This document shows positions 50,300 through 62,600 of a stretch of 64,000 nt of DNA, piece by piece (position 1 is the stretch's first letter; each line of letters opens with the position of its first letter). Below the pieces are notes generated by a model that ran no database searches, was not told the origin of the DNA, and saw nothing but the letters and a program-made list of their open reading frames with translations. Location: positions 186,001 to 250,000 of the forward strand of contig JAYKKR010000021.1 in NCBI GenBank assembly GCA_036971615.1. Direction: 5' to 3'. Origin of the DNA: Amyloporia xantha (Eukaryota; Basidiomycota; Agaricomycetes; Polyporales; Adustoporiaceae). A program made the position numbers and the translations under genes.

Positions 50300-52168
50300 T
50301 CATGCTGCATCGGAATACTCCCACTTGGCACCGTCCCCCGGAATCACCTTCGGGTCCGGTTTGTTCTCCAGCAGATCCACGCCGACGCTCCTCAACGCGT
50401 TCACACACCATTCCGGATAACCAGCCTCGCCGAAGTAGCCAGCGAAGAATGTTTTCAAATACTCAGGGAAAGTGCCGTTCACGATGGCTTCACGGGCACC
50501 GCCCATCACGCGTGCCTGGAAGACGATGTTGTGTTGGGTGAGCGCTAGCGGCGTGCGCCGCACCTCATGTATCAGCGATGAACGAGCGAACGAATCTCGG
50601 GCGGGCTGGCATACCGTGTGCGCCCGCGGTCTCCATCGTTACGATGTGATGAAGCATCGCGCGCGATGTGCCGTCCGCGCAGGTCGGACATGGGCATGAC
50701 TCGTCTATTGGGCGCAGATCTGCCGCGTGCTTGCTGAGACCTGGCGGGTGCGGCCCCGTAAGAAGCGGAATGGCGGTGAGTGAATGATGTCTCACGAATG
50801 TTTATGGGCCCGTTGAAGGTGAGCGCCACGCCGAAGCGCGCCGTTCGGGTCGGGAAGACGCAGTCAGCCTGGCGGGTTACGATGAGGATGAGTAAGGCTC
50901 GGCAGATTCACGATTTCTCGCGCACCATATCAACGCCGAGAGCGACACAGACCAGCAAATCTGGGGCATGATATCTGAGCGTCTGCAGTCATGAACGAGC
51001 GTGCTGCATTACCTTCTGCGAAGCCTATGCCCATGGAATATCGAGGACCTGTGATGGAGATGTAAGGGCGTGATCAGTGTTAGTAATTAGAAGGACGCTG
51101 ACGATCATTAGGCAGCCTGTCCGCGCACTGCTTGATTCTATCATTAGACAGAGTTCAGTGGAGGCGGCGTTCATCGTAGATGAGATGGAAGGTGGCCGTA
51201 CATTCTCCAAAAAACATCTGTTAATCAGGCAACTTCAGCCCAGTTTCGTGGAGGCGGATCATGACTCACCTTTCTCTTCACCCCCACTGAGACCGCCGAT
51301 AGCATACCCAGCCACCCGGTCTTTCCTCTTGATCATCTCGTCCAGACACTGATCTCTCAGGGTGCCATCGATACCTCCCTGCACGATTGCAAACAGATTC
51401 TGGTCTTTCTTTCCTGATTTTTCGTGATATTCAATACATCTGTCCAGCCATCTGACTGTTCTCCACATGGCTTCGCCCACACGAGGACCTGTTGTCAGGG
51501 TGTGGACTGGGGAAAATAGACATCGGCTTTTGAGACCTCTCCGACACGAGCGCATGATGACTTGCCCACGTCGTCCAACTGCATCATATATCGGAGCCAA
51601 TTGCGTGTTGTATTGAAATACTCTCCTCTGGCTGGATGATCATAGAGAATTGGCATTTATAAGCACGTAGAACAGCATCTTACTGTGAGCATGGTTGGTT
51701 CGCCGGTGAAGGGGCTTGCAAATAGAGCGCCTCTCTTCGGTGATGGTTGTGAACTTATTGAGGGACACCAATTGGAAGCCGCCGCTATCCTAGCCAATTG
51801 CAGAGCCATTCAGATGGGTGTGAAAAAGAATGACGCCTCCGTACTGTCAAGAGATTATGTGACCACCCTTGGAATTTGTGAGCACCTCCAGCCTCCTTCA
51901 AGATGTCGATGCCAGGCCTCAGGTTAAGATGATACGTGTTGTTTAGTATAAGAGTGACACCGAGTGCTTCTACCTGTTGAGCAGTGAGACCCTTGATCGC
52001 AGCTTGGGTCGCGACAGGCATGAAGGTGGGCAACATGGTGACTCCATCTTGACAGAAAGGTGAGACCTCCTGGTGGAATCAGATGCGGGACACCGACTCA
52101 CGAGCCAGTCTCATTCGAGAGACCCTCGCTTGTGTTGTGTGGCATTTCGCGATGACTTCAAATTCCAT
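50300..52168 (-). CDS. QTRT1: Queuine tRNA-ribosyltransferase catalytic subunit (apparent frameshifts)
   Basis: The enzyme exchanges guanine-34 for queuine in tRNAs with GUN anticodons (Tyr, His, Asn, Asp). It starts at ATG 52166-52168 ([19 protein letters not shown]). Motifs in order: [31 protein letters not shown], the active-site strand [67 protein letters not shown], the nucleophile block [17 protein letters not shown], and a Zn site CPCPTC...H. These residues mark the catalytic subunit, not QTRT2. The end is [12 protein letters not shown]. About ten exons; the intron at 51507-51565 uses GC-AG (GCAAGT). Three single-base faults are inferred: extra base near 51731-51736 (before ALFASP), missing base near 51583-51592 (at SDI-MQLDDV), and an extra G at 50614-50615 at a splice donor. 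All catalytic residues remain. Confidence 0.9.
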
Positions 52169-52359
52169 AAGTAATATTCCCAACCAATGATTTGGAGAGG
52201 ATATCCAAGCACGGGCAGGCGAGCAGGACGGTGTGGACGAGTCGATCGAGAGAACGTCGAAGCTATTGGCTTCCCGATCCGATCTCAGATCCCAATTCGG
52301 CTGTCGCCAACAGCGCGACCTCCGACTCACAGCCAGGCAGCCTTAAGAGCGGGTTAGGA
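52169..52359. promoter_or_regulatory. bidirectional promoter region QTRT1 / mitochondrial TyrRS
   Basis: Only 191 bp separates the two start codons, so both genes likely share one nucleosome-free promoter. No TATA box is seen on either strand. Sharing is inferred from spacing. Confidence 0.55.
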
Positions 52360-54179
52360 ATGCAGCTTTGTCGACATCTTCCTCGACGACTGCGCTACCT
52401 CACGCCATTAACACGTTCGTCTTCACAATGCCGCCGCTTTCCATCTTCAAGTCGAGCTCTTGGATGATTTAAAATCAAGAGGTCTGGTGTCTGATATAAC
52501 GAGGTATGAGTTATCTCAATATATTTTCAGCAGTTGGCTGACCACTTGCAAGACCTGAGCAACTCCAAGCAGAAATCAGGCGAGAACGACAAGTTGCGTA
52601 CGCAGGGGTCGACCCGACTGCGACGTTTCTCCATGTCGGTCATCTTCTGCCGCTGCTCTGCCTGCTCCATTTCCAGCTGCGAGGGCACCAAATAATACCT
52701 CTGGTACGAACTCCATTGCTAGAGCATGCGCGACCGTACATATACCTGTCAGATAGGAGGCGCTACTGGTCTCATTGGAGATCCCTCAGGTCGCTCTACG
52801 GAACGACCACTATCCGAACGATCTGTCGTCGAGGGAAATGTCAGGGCCTTGACTGCCGGAATACAGCAGTTCTTTTCCAGAGCCATGACGTACGCGAGCG
52901 ACAGACTGCCGCCCTCCGCAACGCCGATTTCCCCAGCCGGACGTTCGGAACAACCTCGATTGGCTAAAGGACGTGGGTCTGCTGGAGTTCCTCAGGAGAG
53001 TGGGAATACATAGCCGAGTGAACACCATGATGGCAAGGGATAGGTGGGTACCCGTTCCGTCTGGAGCTTGTGCTGTGTCTCAATTTCTCATGTCCGTCAG
53101 CGTCCGCGCCCGTCTTGAAACCCAGCAAGGCATCTCCTTCACAGAGTTCACCTACCAGCTCCTCCAGTCATACGATTTCCTCACTCTGCACCAAACCGCA
53201 GGGTGCAACATACAAATAGGTGGATCCGATCAATGGGGCAACATCGTGGCCGGCATAGATCTCATCAACCGGGTGAATGCGATGGCCGCCACTGAGGAGC
53301 GTTCCGGAGAAAGGGCTTCGGGATTGTCACGCCGTTGCTGACCACAGCATCGGGAGAGAAGTTCGGTAAAAGTGCCGGCAATGCAGTGTCTCTGGACGAG
53401 CGAGTCACGAACGTCTTCGACTTCTATCAGGTCGGTGGGGAATCTGTGTTCCGATACGGAACTAGCACTGAACGCCCGTTTGCGCGCAGTTCTTCCTCAG
53501 AGCACCGGACGCAGACGTTGGCCGATTTCTCAAGATGTTCACCTTATTACCATTGCCAGAAATTGACTCGGTCCTGGAGACCCACTCCGTGCGTATCTCC
53601 GCAATTTGTCGTGCATTCTGCGCTGATGGTCTGCCTATCTTTAGCACAGCCCAGAGAAGAGAACGGCCCAGCGGCTTCTAGCTGCGGAGGTGACTGAGCT
53701 AGTGCATGGCAGTGCGTCCTGACCGCTTCCCTGCCTCGTTCGTATATGCTTACTTCCATGCGATCACGCAGAGGATGGCGTTCGCCGTGCCCGCACCGCA
53801 ACATCGGTGCTCTTCGACAACGATATCGCAACAATCAACGCCGAGGGGCTCGTTGACGCGTTGCAAGGGCTTCCATTCTTTCACACCTGCGGAGAGACGG
53901 AGCTGTTCAGCACTCCGCTGTCAAAACTGGCCGTTCGCTTCCAAGTCGCGGCCTCTAATAGTGAGTGCGGATCGCCGCTCTTCCCAGCCGTCTGACTCAA
54001 GTCATTGAACCACTCCCATAGGCGTGGCCCGTCAGCTCGTTTCTGCCAAGGGGCTGTACATCAACAACCGGGCAGTGACGGACCCACACCAAAAGCCGGT
54101 TCCCAGCGATCTCATAGATGGCCGAGTAGCGATCTTCCGCGCGGGTAAACAAAAGCAGGCAGTGGTGGTCCTGACCTGA
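52360..54179 (+). CDS. MSY1: mitochondrial tyrosyl-tRNA synthetase (apparent frameshifts)
   Basis: Class Ic synthetase charging mitochondrial tRNA-Tyr. The leader [20 protein letters not shown] is Arg-rich and typical for mitochondrial import. The catalytic domain shows [20 protein letters not shown] (HIGH motif as HVGH), [77 protein letters not shown] and the KMSKS-like [15 protein letters not shown]. An anticodon-binding helical region and an S4 RNA-binding end ([17 protein letters not shown]) follow, with stop TGA 54177-54179. The tandem bacterial-type architecture separates it from the cytosolic enzyme. Single-base faults are inferred at 52446-52447 (extra T before QVELLDDL), 52931-52934 (C4 should be C5, giving SPQPDVRNN) and 53310-53312 (A3 should be A4, giving [12 protein letters not shown]). 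The other introns join in phase. Confidence 0.9.
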
Positions 54180-54307
54180 ACCATACGCTGATAGGGTAGT
54201 GTTTGCTAAAAAGGGGTAATACTAGTTCAGATACCTATCATACGTCCCTAATAATCACGCGTTCAACTACTTTTGGCTACTGGCAACCGAGCCACAGCTG
54301 TTGTGCT

Positions 54308-57191
54308 TTAATCGACTCGAACCGCGCTGTATAGCCTTCGGACAGCCCAGTATGTTGCAAGGAACCCAATGGTGCCTTTAATATGCATCAGTGTCATATT
54401 GACATGCACTGGACTGGGGGCTTACCGGTAACAAGGAAATCAAGAATCGCGAGCAGGAGGAGGTATCCCATGTATAGTACTACGCTCGAGAACGAGTCGA
54501 GCGACAGGCGCGACACCCAATAGAACACTCCATATGCCAAGAGCCAGAAGGCGCTTCCGCCTCCAGTGAGGAATGCTCGCCAATGCCACCTTATATGCGC
54601 ACGTGAGTCGTGCGGGGACGATTGCACAAGATGACACGCACCGGTATTCCTCGGCACAAAGGAGGAAATAGGTGAATAAGATGGTTACCGTCGCAGTCGT
54701 GAACGACACGACACCGGCCGTCAAAGCCAAGAAGCCGAACGCGTAGTACGCTCTAGACGCAAACAGGCTCGACAGCACAAAGTAGAGTTCGACAAATGCG
54801 GCGCCTGGCGACTGAGGTGAATGCACCGCACGGTCAAGATATCCCGCTGCAGCTTACCGAACGGTAGAATGCCTGCCAAAAGAGTGGCAGCCTAAGTCTC
54901 GCGTCAGCACCTCCGGCAGATAGGTAAGCCACTGGACCACACACCCATGGCTGTAAATATCTCGGCACTTGAGGGATTTGCCGAGGAATCTGGTTCACCC
55001 TAACAGGGTTTGGGATGCCCTGCACAGCATGGATGAACATCTATAGAAGACCACATGTCGAAATTCTCACTCCGTGTCTTGAGCCTATGTACGATCCAAT
55101 CAAGGACAGGGGCGCCGAGATACCGAACCACAGCACAATTATAAGCAACATTGTGCCTGTGATTGTTCGTCTGTCAAGTTCCGTCCGGCAGGACACGTAT
55201 TCCTGGACATACCAAATGGCACAGCACCTGAGGAACCAGCGGAGAGCAAGAATAGATTCAAGAGAAAGACAATTGCAAAAACGAAGCTGGAAATGCATGC
55301 GGTCAACCGACCGAAAAGGCAAACTGACACGCAGACGCTCACGCTGGCAGAACGGTCGCCGTCAGGAACGAATTCTTTCGGCCGTTAGTGCCGCCCAGAG
55401 ATGCATAGACTCGACTTGATGCATAGCCACCGATTCTATTATATCAATGTTATTCATGGTAGGACGCCTAGGAGGAAGCGATGTGAGCACTGACCCACCA
55501 AACAGGGTCCAACAAACCATCATGACAGTCGCGAGCGAGCCGCGATTAGATGGTGAGAGGAAGCCGAGGAGCGCGAAAACTGCCATTCAATTTGAGTATG
55601 GTCAAAATGATGCGATGTGGCCTCGTCTGACCGAGAGTTACTGCAGCCATTGCACATAGCTGTGCGCCGTTTCCCACTAAAATTGACAATACCATGGGAT
55701 TGCGTGGAGTCCTGAACACCTCCCCGTGCACAAGCTTCCAGCCCCAATCTTCTTGGACATCTTCCTGATACGTACAGCAGCTCCAGACCCGTCAGACCTA
55801 TAATTAGTGTACAGACTCACACTCAGGTCAATGGCATTGTAGCGAGAAATCTGCATATCAAGCGAGTCAGATCGGACAGACACGGGATGATATATGACGT
55901 GCTTACATCTCGTGAAACTGTGCGAAGAAGTATCATGGAAACCATGACGCAGAGGAACACGACAATCACGAGGGAGTTGATCAGGCTAAACCAGTGTATG
56001 CGCTGCACGCTATGCTTAACAAGTTATGAAATTGGCGAGGGCAGCGCCGCTTACGGGATCAAAAATGTGCAGATAATTGTCCCAACGAGTCGCCCAAGGC
56101 GTGTCGGACTCCTGCCATCGTACTGACGTGAGTCTCGCAGACACAACATTTGAAATAGAAGCTCACATTCCACATTACCCGATATGTATACCTGACGGTG
56201 TTTGTCTGGTCCTCTCGGAGGATCAGTGGTCCCTCGGTTGATGAACAATCTGTAGAAGAATCTTGGGGGCCACCATGACTAAAAGAGGGATATCATCGAA
56301 TCTAGTGCAAGTGTGCCGCTTTGAAATAACATAGCTACCTAGTAGGCCAGACGAGAACGCCCACTATGCGGTGCACTCCAGGGCTGGGCGTGTGGTACCT
56401 GAAGCAGTAAATTCTATCTGAGCACCGTGTCAGTCTTCCAGATTCGTCATATTGCTGACCTCAGTACAATTTCGTAGTGGTTGTTCAAAGCCGGTGTCTC
56501 CGCGAGCTCTTCTTCATCATTGCCAAGGTTGAAACCCATGTCAAAAAAAAGATCTCCTGTTTTCAAGTCGACTTTCATCTCAGCTGCCGGAAGGCCATCG
56601 ACTAGCCAGTTCAGGGCATAGTCTTCCCGTATGCGCTCGTTGATGAATGCGGCGTCTTCTGCCGGGATCTCCGTGGTGCAGAGTGTTTTACACGTTGCGT
56701 TGTCCTCGAGCATTCTAACCTACACCACATGAGGATGGGCCAGAGGACGGTAATTTGGTCTACTCACATCATAGGGCGAGTTGAAGATCCGGTCTCCGAA
56801 CAGGATTGATCCTAGAGACTCCGGTTCCTTGTGTGGACCGTCTTCTGGGGTACAGAAGTGGAACCTCGGGTCATAGTAGTCGTCTGGCTCCGAGTGAATT
56901 AGCAAATGGAAGCAGGCTCGGCGGAAGAAAGCACACAATTTATCAGGGATTTCTGTGGTCGTAAGACGGATGAGACGGACGGAACGCGGATAGGTATCAA
57001 CCACATACGAGTTTCGCATTGTCACTTCCGGCTAGCATGGGAGTCAGGGCGTTGACATAAAGGTCGACGACCTCGCCCTCTGAGTAGTCGTGTGGCGCTG
57101 CACCGGGGAGATAGAAAGCAGTTGCAGCGGGCAGCAAGGAGACGGCCGCAGCGCCGAGGAACCAGGCTCTGGTGGATCGGGAGCAATGCAT
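54308..57191 (-). CDS. EMP70: TM9 superfamily (Emp70/nonaspanin) endomembrane protein
   Basis: Nonaspanins are nine-span Golgi/endosome proteins involved in cargo sorting and cell adhesion. Start ATG 57189-57191; a signal peptide (TRAWFLGAAAVSLLPAATAF) with the mature start at YLPGAAPHDYSEGEVV. The lumenal domain has KLKSLINYDYYDPRFHFC, PESLGSILFGDRIFNSPYD and YALNWLVDGLPAAEM. The membrane part ends with ELYFVLSSLFASRAYYAFGF, CAEEYRWHWRAFLTGGGSAF, LDSFSSVVLYMGYLLLLAIL and the final exon GTIGFLATYWAVRRLYSAVRVD-stop (54308-54310). RVD at the end matches the fungal form of the K/R-x-D COPI/COPII-type sorting tail. The second exon, 56937-56952, is only 16 nt. Many introns, about 640 residues. The stop is 128 bp from that of TyrRS (convergent). 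Confidence 0.93.
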
Positions 57192-57810
57192 GTCGTTGTG
57201 GGTGTTGGGAGAGGAGAGATGTTTGCAGGCGGTGCGCAGCAGATGCGCTGTATGCGGTGAATGAATGACAGAGGGAGAAGATGAACGTCGACGTGATGAT
57301 TGGCAGGCTGGCGCTCTGGACAGACGACTGGGGGTGGTCGTTGGCCTGCAGTAGAAGGAGACGCCCGGCGTAGCGCGCTGAATTCATTTCACGTACCTCG
57401 AGCGCTTCAAGGCCGCCTCTGTTGAGACACTGCACACACTCCGAATGCTCGGTATATGAAACATTTTCTGTTTCCAACTGCGCATGCTGACATATTTCTT
57501 TCACTAGTCCTGCATCGCCCAGCGCGTGTCTCTCCTGATCAAGATCAAGGCTGAGCAGCCCATGTCTCCCCGAACGCCCGTCTCTCCATGTACGTTGCTC
57601 GGGATACCGCTTTTCACGTCCCCTTTCGTGTCCCTCTCGGATATAGCGTTGTCGCTTATCCCATAACTCGATGTCATCGCGGAATCTTATAGCCTGGCCC
57701 GTTAGCTACTCTTGTTGTACCTTGCGGGCGCGCTCCTATCATACTATTTGAGCGTGGCGTATTTAAGACACTGATTTCTGCTGTGATTTGCGCCCGATCC
57801 CGCTCCCCTT
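57192..57810. other. divergent intergenic region
   Basis: 619 bp between the Emp70 start (-) and the F-box-like start (+). TATTTAAG at 57760-57767 lies about 45 bp upstream of ATG 57811 and may be its TATA box, with a very short leader. Confidence 0.45.
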
Positions 57811-58955
57811 ATGGCAGCCCCTCTGCCCGTCCTCCCACACCTCCCCGACGACATTCTGCTCAATGTCTTTAGCTACTTGGACAAACGCAAATTCCTCACC
57901 GCGGCCATGCTGGTCGACAAGAGATGGTATCACCTTGCGGAAGGAAGGCAATATTCTGACCTCGTTCTCGACTTTCTCTTCGGCCAAATCACCACGGGCA
58001 GCATTGCGCGCCCTTCTCGCTGCTTGCAAACGTTGAACACCCGGCTATCTGCCGCAAGGGCCGTACGACACCTCGCCGTGTCCGGAGCTTCCACCGCTCC
58101 CATCCGAGCACTCCTTCTTGAAGGTACTGGCCAAGACAACAGGGCTGTTGTCCCTTGATATTCGCGTAGATGAATACATACCCGACGAGGAATTCCTCTT
58201 TGCAAATGCGCAGTCGCTTTGCGCATCTATGCAGTTTCTTCCTAACCTATCAGCGTTGTTCACCAACGATGCCCGGATCGTCGGCTCACTGACCGCAGGA
58301 CGACCCGTGTATGCGGTCGGAATACCGAAGATGATGGATGTAGCGACTTACACGTCCATTTCAAAGTCCCTCGTCTACTCCACCTCCGCCCTAACGCAGC
58401 TTAGTGTCTATGTTGAGGTCGACGACATGGCCGCCACCGTCCGCGTGTTCGAATCAATTGCTGAGAACCTGCCGGCACTTATCACTCTGAGTATTCAGTT
58501 CAGACTGACGAATTCAGACCCGGTCACATGGGCTACAATCGAGGTGAGCAGCGATATATTTAATTGTCGGTGGCGTGTATTTCACTGATATATGTGCAGA
58601 ACGCTATTCATAGAATGGAGGCATGTCTCGCCCGTCTGAACTCCCTCGATGTGCTCGGTCTTGCATATATCCCGGAGCCGATAGACAAAGCTGCTCGATA
58701 CGAAGCGGAGACGAAACGACTCGCCGAGATCATAGTCTCGCATATGCCTCAGCTACGTCGTATCGAGTTACGGTGGCATGGGTGGTATATCAGCGGTGGC
58801 GTTTGGTCGCCTGTCCACAGGAGCGAATTGTTACGCCAGCCGGGTCGCTGGCTGTACACGGAGACTCGGCCCAGACTAAGCTTCTCCCGGTAAGCGTGTA
58901 TATGTACAATACCTATGCTACAAACTGAGACATGGACAGGAACGTGATCCGATAG
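57811..58955 (+). CDS. F-box-like protein with leucine-rich C-terminal part
   Basis: ATG 57811 opens MAAPLPVLPHLPDDILLNVF followed by SYLDKRKFLTAAMLVDKRWY, an F-box-like helix pattern that would bind Skp1. Strand-like leucine motifs come after (LLSLDIRVDEYI, LPNLSALFTND, ALTQLSVYVEVDD, LPALITLSIQFRL, LNSLDVLGLAYI, LRRIELRWHGW), suggesting degenerate LRRs. The frame shifts by one base at 58111-58119: PIRALLLE continues as KVLAKTTGLLSLD in the next frame, so one base (probably a T or C in CTCCTTCTTG) is extra. One intron ends before NAIHRMEACLARL near 58600. A final short exon reading RNVIR-stop to 58955 is possible (donor GTAAGC); otherwise the stop is at 58893. The target is unknown. Confidence 0.68.
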
Positions 58956-59667
58956 GACCCCGTAAATTGGTAAGAAATATTCATCGCGAGGCTCAGGTTC
59001 GTCTTACTAGCGTTGTCATCTGAGCGAGTCTGATCCTTGTTGTCGGGTGCATAGTGCCAAATCAAATCAACCCTGTCACTGTGGTCTTGTGCAGAGCTAA
59101 GACCACCCCCTCCCTCGCAGGTTCAGAAAGGCAGCACGCGGCGATCCGGCAGCAGTATGGTCTCGGGCCTCTTTACGTACGGTTTAAAATGTACAACAAG
59201 CTAATGCCCCTCATGTGTATAACGAAAGAGATGTATCCTAGTTCCTGGTTGTTTGTACCTATGATATGACCAATGCCCAGGCTATAAATGTCAAAGCGCT
59301 CTATTCAGTGCCACTATCAAAGCACCGATGATCCACGATATTGCAATCGGCAACAGCCGAAGGATGCATATAATTGAGCGCTCCCGTCTTGAGTCGATTT
59401 ATCCTCGTGTCTGCCCCATTCATCTATCCTGAAGGCGGATTTCAAGTCTCGAATCCCAAATACAAATACGATCCAATACCGGCACGGATCCACGCAAATC
59501 AGTGCTGAATACATATATTATCAAGTCGCAGTGAGTTCCAGTCCAGGACAATTTTTGTAGTCAATCGATCCGACATTGAAATCTCGCTCGAGCCGTCCAG
59601 CCCATCGCACGCCCCTCACACAGCAAACTCATTATATTTCATCGCATACGATTGCAATTCCTTGTTA
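58956..59667. other. intergenic
   Basis: About 700 bp with only short ORFs. No feature is seen. Confidence 0.45.
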
Positions 59668-62600
59668 ATGGTCTCGATGTTACTCAATACTCAGAAGCAA
59701 CCTGGCACGCCCATGCAGCCCCAGCCAGTGGCGAGACCCTTGTCTCCCGCGAGTCCACTGGCCGACTTCAGATTCAACACAATCGGTCAAGAACCGGCGC
59801 TGCTGAAGCGTTTTACATCCATGGAGCAAGAGCTGCAGTACCCGCCCTCGCCCTCGTCAGTCTCTTCGCAAGATCATCCCATGACGGATGCAGCGCCCCT
59901 ATCCCTATCCCGACCATCTCTATATGATATGCTAGCAAACGGGGTCCACACAGACGTCCCTTCTACCAACAACTCCAGCCAGGCGGAGACCGCACTGGCC
60001 AGCTCGTCTAATGCGGATAGTGGTCATATGGAGGTAGACGATGGTAGAACGACGATCGTTGCACAGCTGCCGTCACAGGGCGCCCACGGCCTTGGTGTAT
60101 CGCTGCCCGCGGAAGATGCCCTTCGCCGATCTTCTTTAATTTCCGATCCATCCGCTTCTAGTGTTCAGACCACCTCTACCCCATCTGTTGGTACTCTCCA
60201 CGGCCCCCAGTCGCGTGGTGCCTCAGCCAGACCTGCTGTCCCCGTCAACCTCCCTGTAAGACAGGATGCACCCCGCGTTAATTCGCAGCAACCGGAGCTC
60301 GCTCCCATGCCATCTTCCTCTCCTGCCGATCTCATATCGCTCATATCCCAAGTGGCTCTGGAGCGGGCAGATTGGAACGACCTCAAATCCATGACGGATC
60401 GGTTTCGTGATGAACACGAAGAATACCTTCGTAGGAACGAGGAGACCGTTCGCGCATTGCAGCGGGAGAGGGAACAAATGACGAAGGTTCTCACCACCGT
60501 CACCGGAGCGTTCTCAAAGCTGGAAGCTCTTCGAACGAGGCAAGAACAGCGTTTTGACGCGGAACAGCAGAGGGCAGAGCGCGCCTTTTCTCAGAGACTG
60601 AGTGAACAGAAAGAACGCGAAGACGCAGCTGCTCAGGCCCGTCGTAGAGAGGCAGCCGCTCAGGATGCACATTTAGAAGCAGCGGAAGCTTCACGCCGGG
60701 CCGAGTCAGAGGAAGCCGTACGTCAGGCAGCCTTGGAAGCCGAAAGACGCAAAGCTGCCCAAGAGATCGAGGACAAGCGGAAAGCCGACGAACAGGACAT
60801 ACGCGAATTTGCCGAACAAGAGGCAAAGCGTAAGGCCACTGAGGAGGCTCTCTGTAAAGCCGCTGAGCTTGAGGTAGCAAGGCAACAGGAATTAGCGGCA
60901 GCCAAAATCCGAGACGATGAGGCTATTAAGGCCCTAGAGGAGAAAGCCAGAGAAGACGAACGGCGACATGCTGAATACCTTGCCAAGAAGGCTGAGGTGG
61001 ATGCGATGAAAAGGACAGCAACAGAGCAGAACGCAGCTGCGGCTCGCGCTCAGCAGCAGGAAGACAAGAAGGCGAGGCTAGCGAAGGCCAAGCTTAAGGC
61101 GAGACTGGCGAAGGAGAAGAGAGAAGCTCGATCTCGCTCCTCTGATACGCCGACTCCTGGCGCAGTCAATCGCGACGCGGCCGTCACCCCAGGAAATGTG
61201 CACTTGCATGTCTCCGTTGGCGGACCCTCGACTGCTCAGCCTGCCTTGCTGCCTACTCCTCCTCCGTCGAATTCTCCTCCTGCTACGGACGGGAACGCGA
61301 CTTCCGGGCTAAGCGGGACGGAGTCGAGAACAGTCAAGCGTGCTTCCGGTGCAAGCCCTCTGCCGGAGAAAGCATCCGTTGCGTCTGTCATGACACAGAC
61401 AGCGCCCAATAGATCCATGGCTGAGCCTGCTCATACTGCGCCTAGTACCGGCCGAAATCAAGCTTCACAACCCACGTCCGGCCCTTCATCTAAGTCGCAT
61501 AAGCCTGAGGTGCAAACGCCGAGACGTGCTGACCAGGTCGTGAAACCCGAAAATTCCACGCCGGTGTTGCCTAGGGCGAACGATAGGACTCAGTCTGGCA
61601 ACTCTAGACAGTCAGAGGCCTCTGAGCCTTTGATAATCAAACGAGAACAGTCTCTAGACTACGTCCCGTCACCGCCTCGCGACTCACCTACAACAGCAGT
61701 CTTCTTGCCCAACGTGCAACCCAGCGCGGCCCCTGTTCCATCGGGCCAGAAACAGCTCCTACCTCTGAGGCAGCATCAATCCGAAAATAGACGCAATGTT
61801 CCAGTTGTACAGTCACGCGTTGACGAAGTATCTCGTGGCCGTGATTCATCTGTACGATCGCCCACCACTGAGACTAGTGGTTTTCCAGCGATCGAGCGTA
61901 AAACTCAACCAGTGGGAGTATCCGACGGTCATCCGCTGCCTTATCGCCCCTTATCCCAACGAGTGTGGATCGAATATGGCCAACGTGCCCCCGTAGTCGA
62001 TGCCCAGAGGTACGCAGCGGAAGAGTGGACACAGGAAGTCGGAAGTGGCAATGTGAATCAGCCCCGGTCTCCTGTTCGCCCGGCGCATGATTATCGCGGT
62101 CCTTCACGCAGTCCATCGCCCAGGCCAGGATCGTCTAGACACGATCGGGATGCCTATGCGCCCAATTCAGATCGAGTCGCCATCCGAGAAGAGCGTTCTG
62201 TCAATTTTAATCAGAAGCGAGCCCGAGACAACGGAAATACACGGGTTGCAGAAGACGAGCGTCCTCTACGTCGACCAAGGCTATCCCCTGCACGAGACTA
62301 CCGACGACATCATCCAACAAGCGGTCCAGAATCGCGTGCGGAGCCTTCGACGGGTCCGCACCCCTCGTTGTACCACGGGCAATATAATCCGAGAACGCCA
62401 TCGCCTCCCATTCATTCAAATAGGGTTGACTCATTCAACGGTGGTCATTCAGGCTATCAACATGATCCGTGGCACAACGAACACCGTGATCAAAGTTATC
62501 CTGAAATTCCTTCTTACAATGCCAATGTTCAAAATTACAGCGGCAGCCATTCCTATGGTGAAGACCTTTCAGATGACCGTCATCGTCTGGTCTCCCGATC

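Noticed and set aside
53700..53772. GC-AG intron in TyrRS with donor GCAGTG
   Set aside because: A normal GT donor three bases downstream (GTGCGT) gives HGKDGVRRA in the same frame and is preferred.
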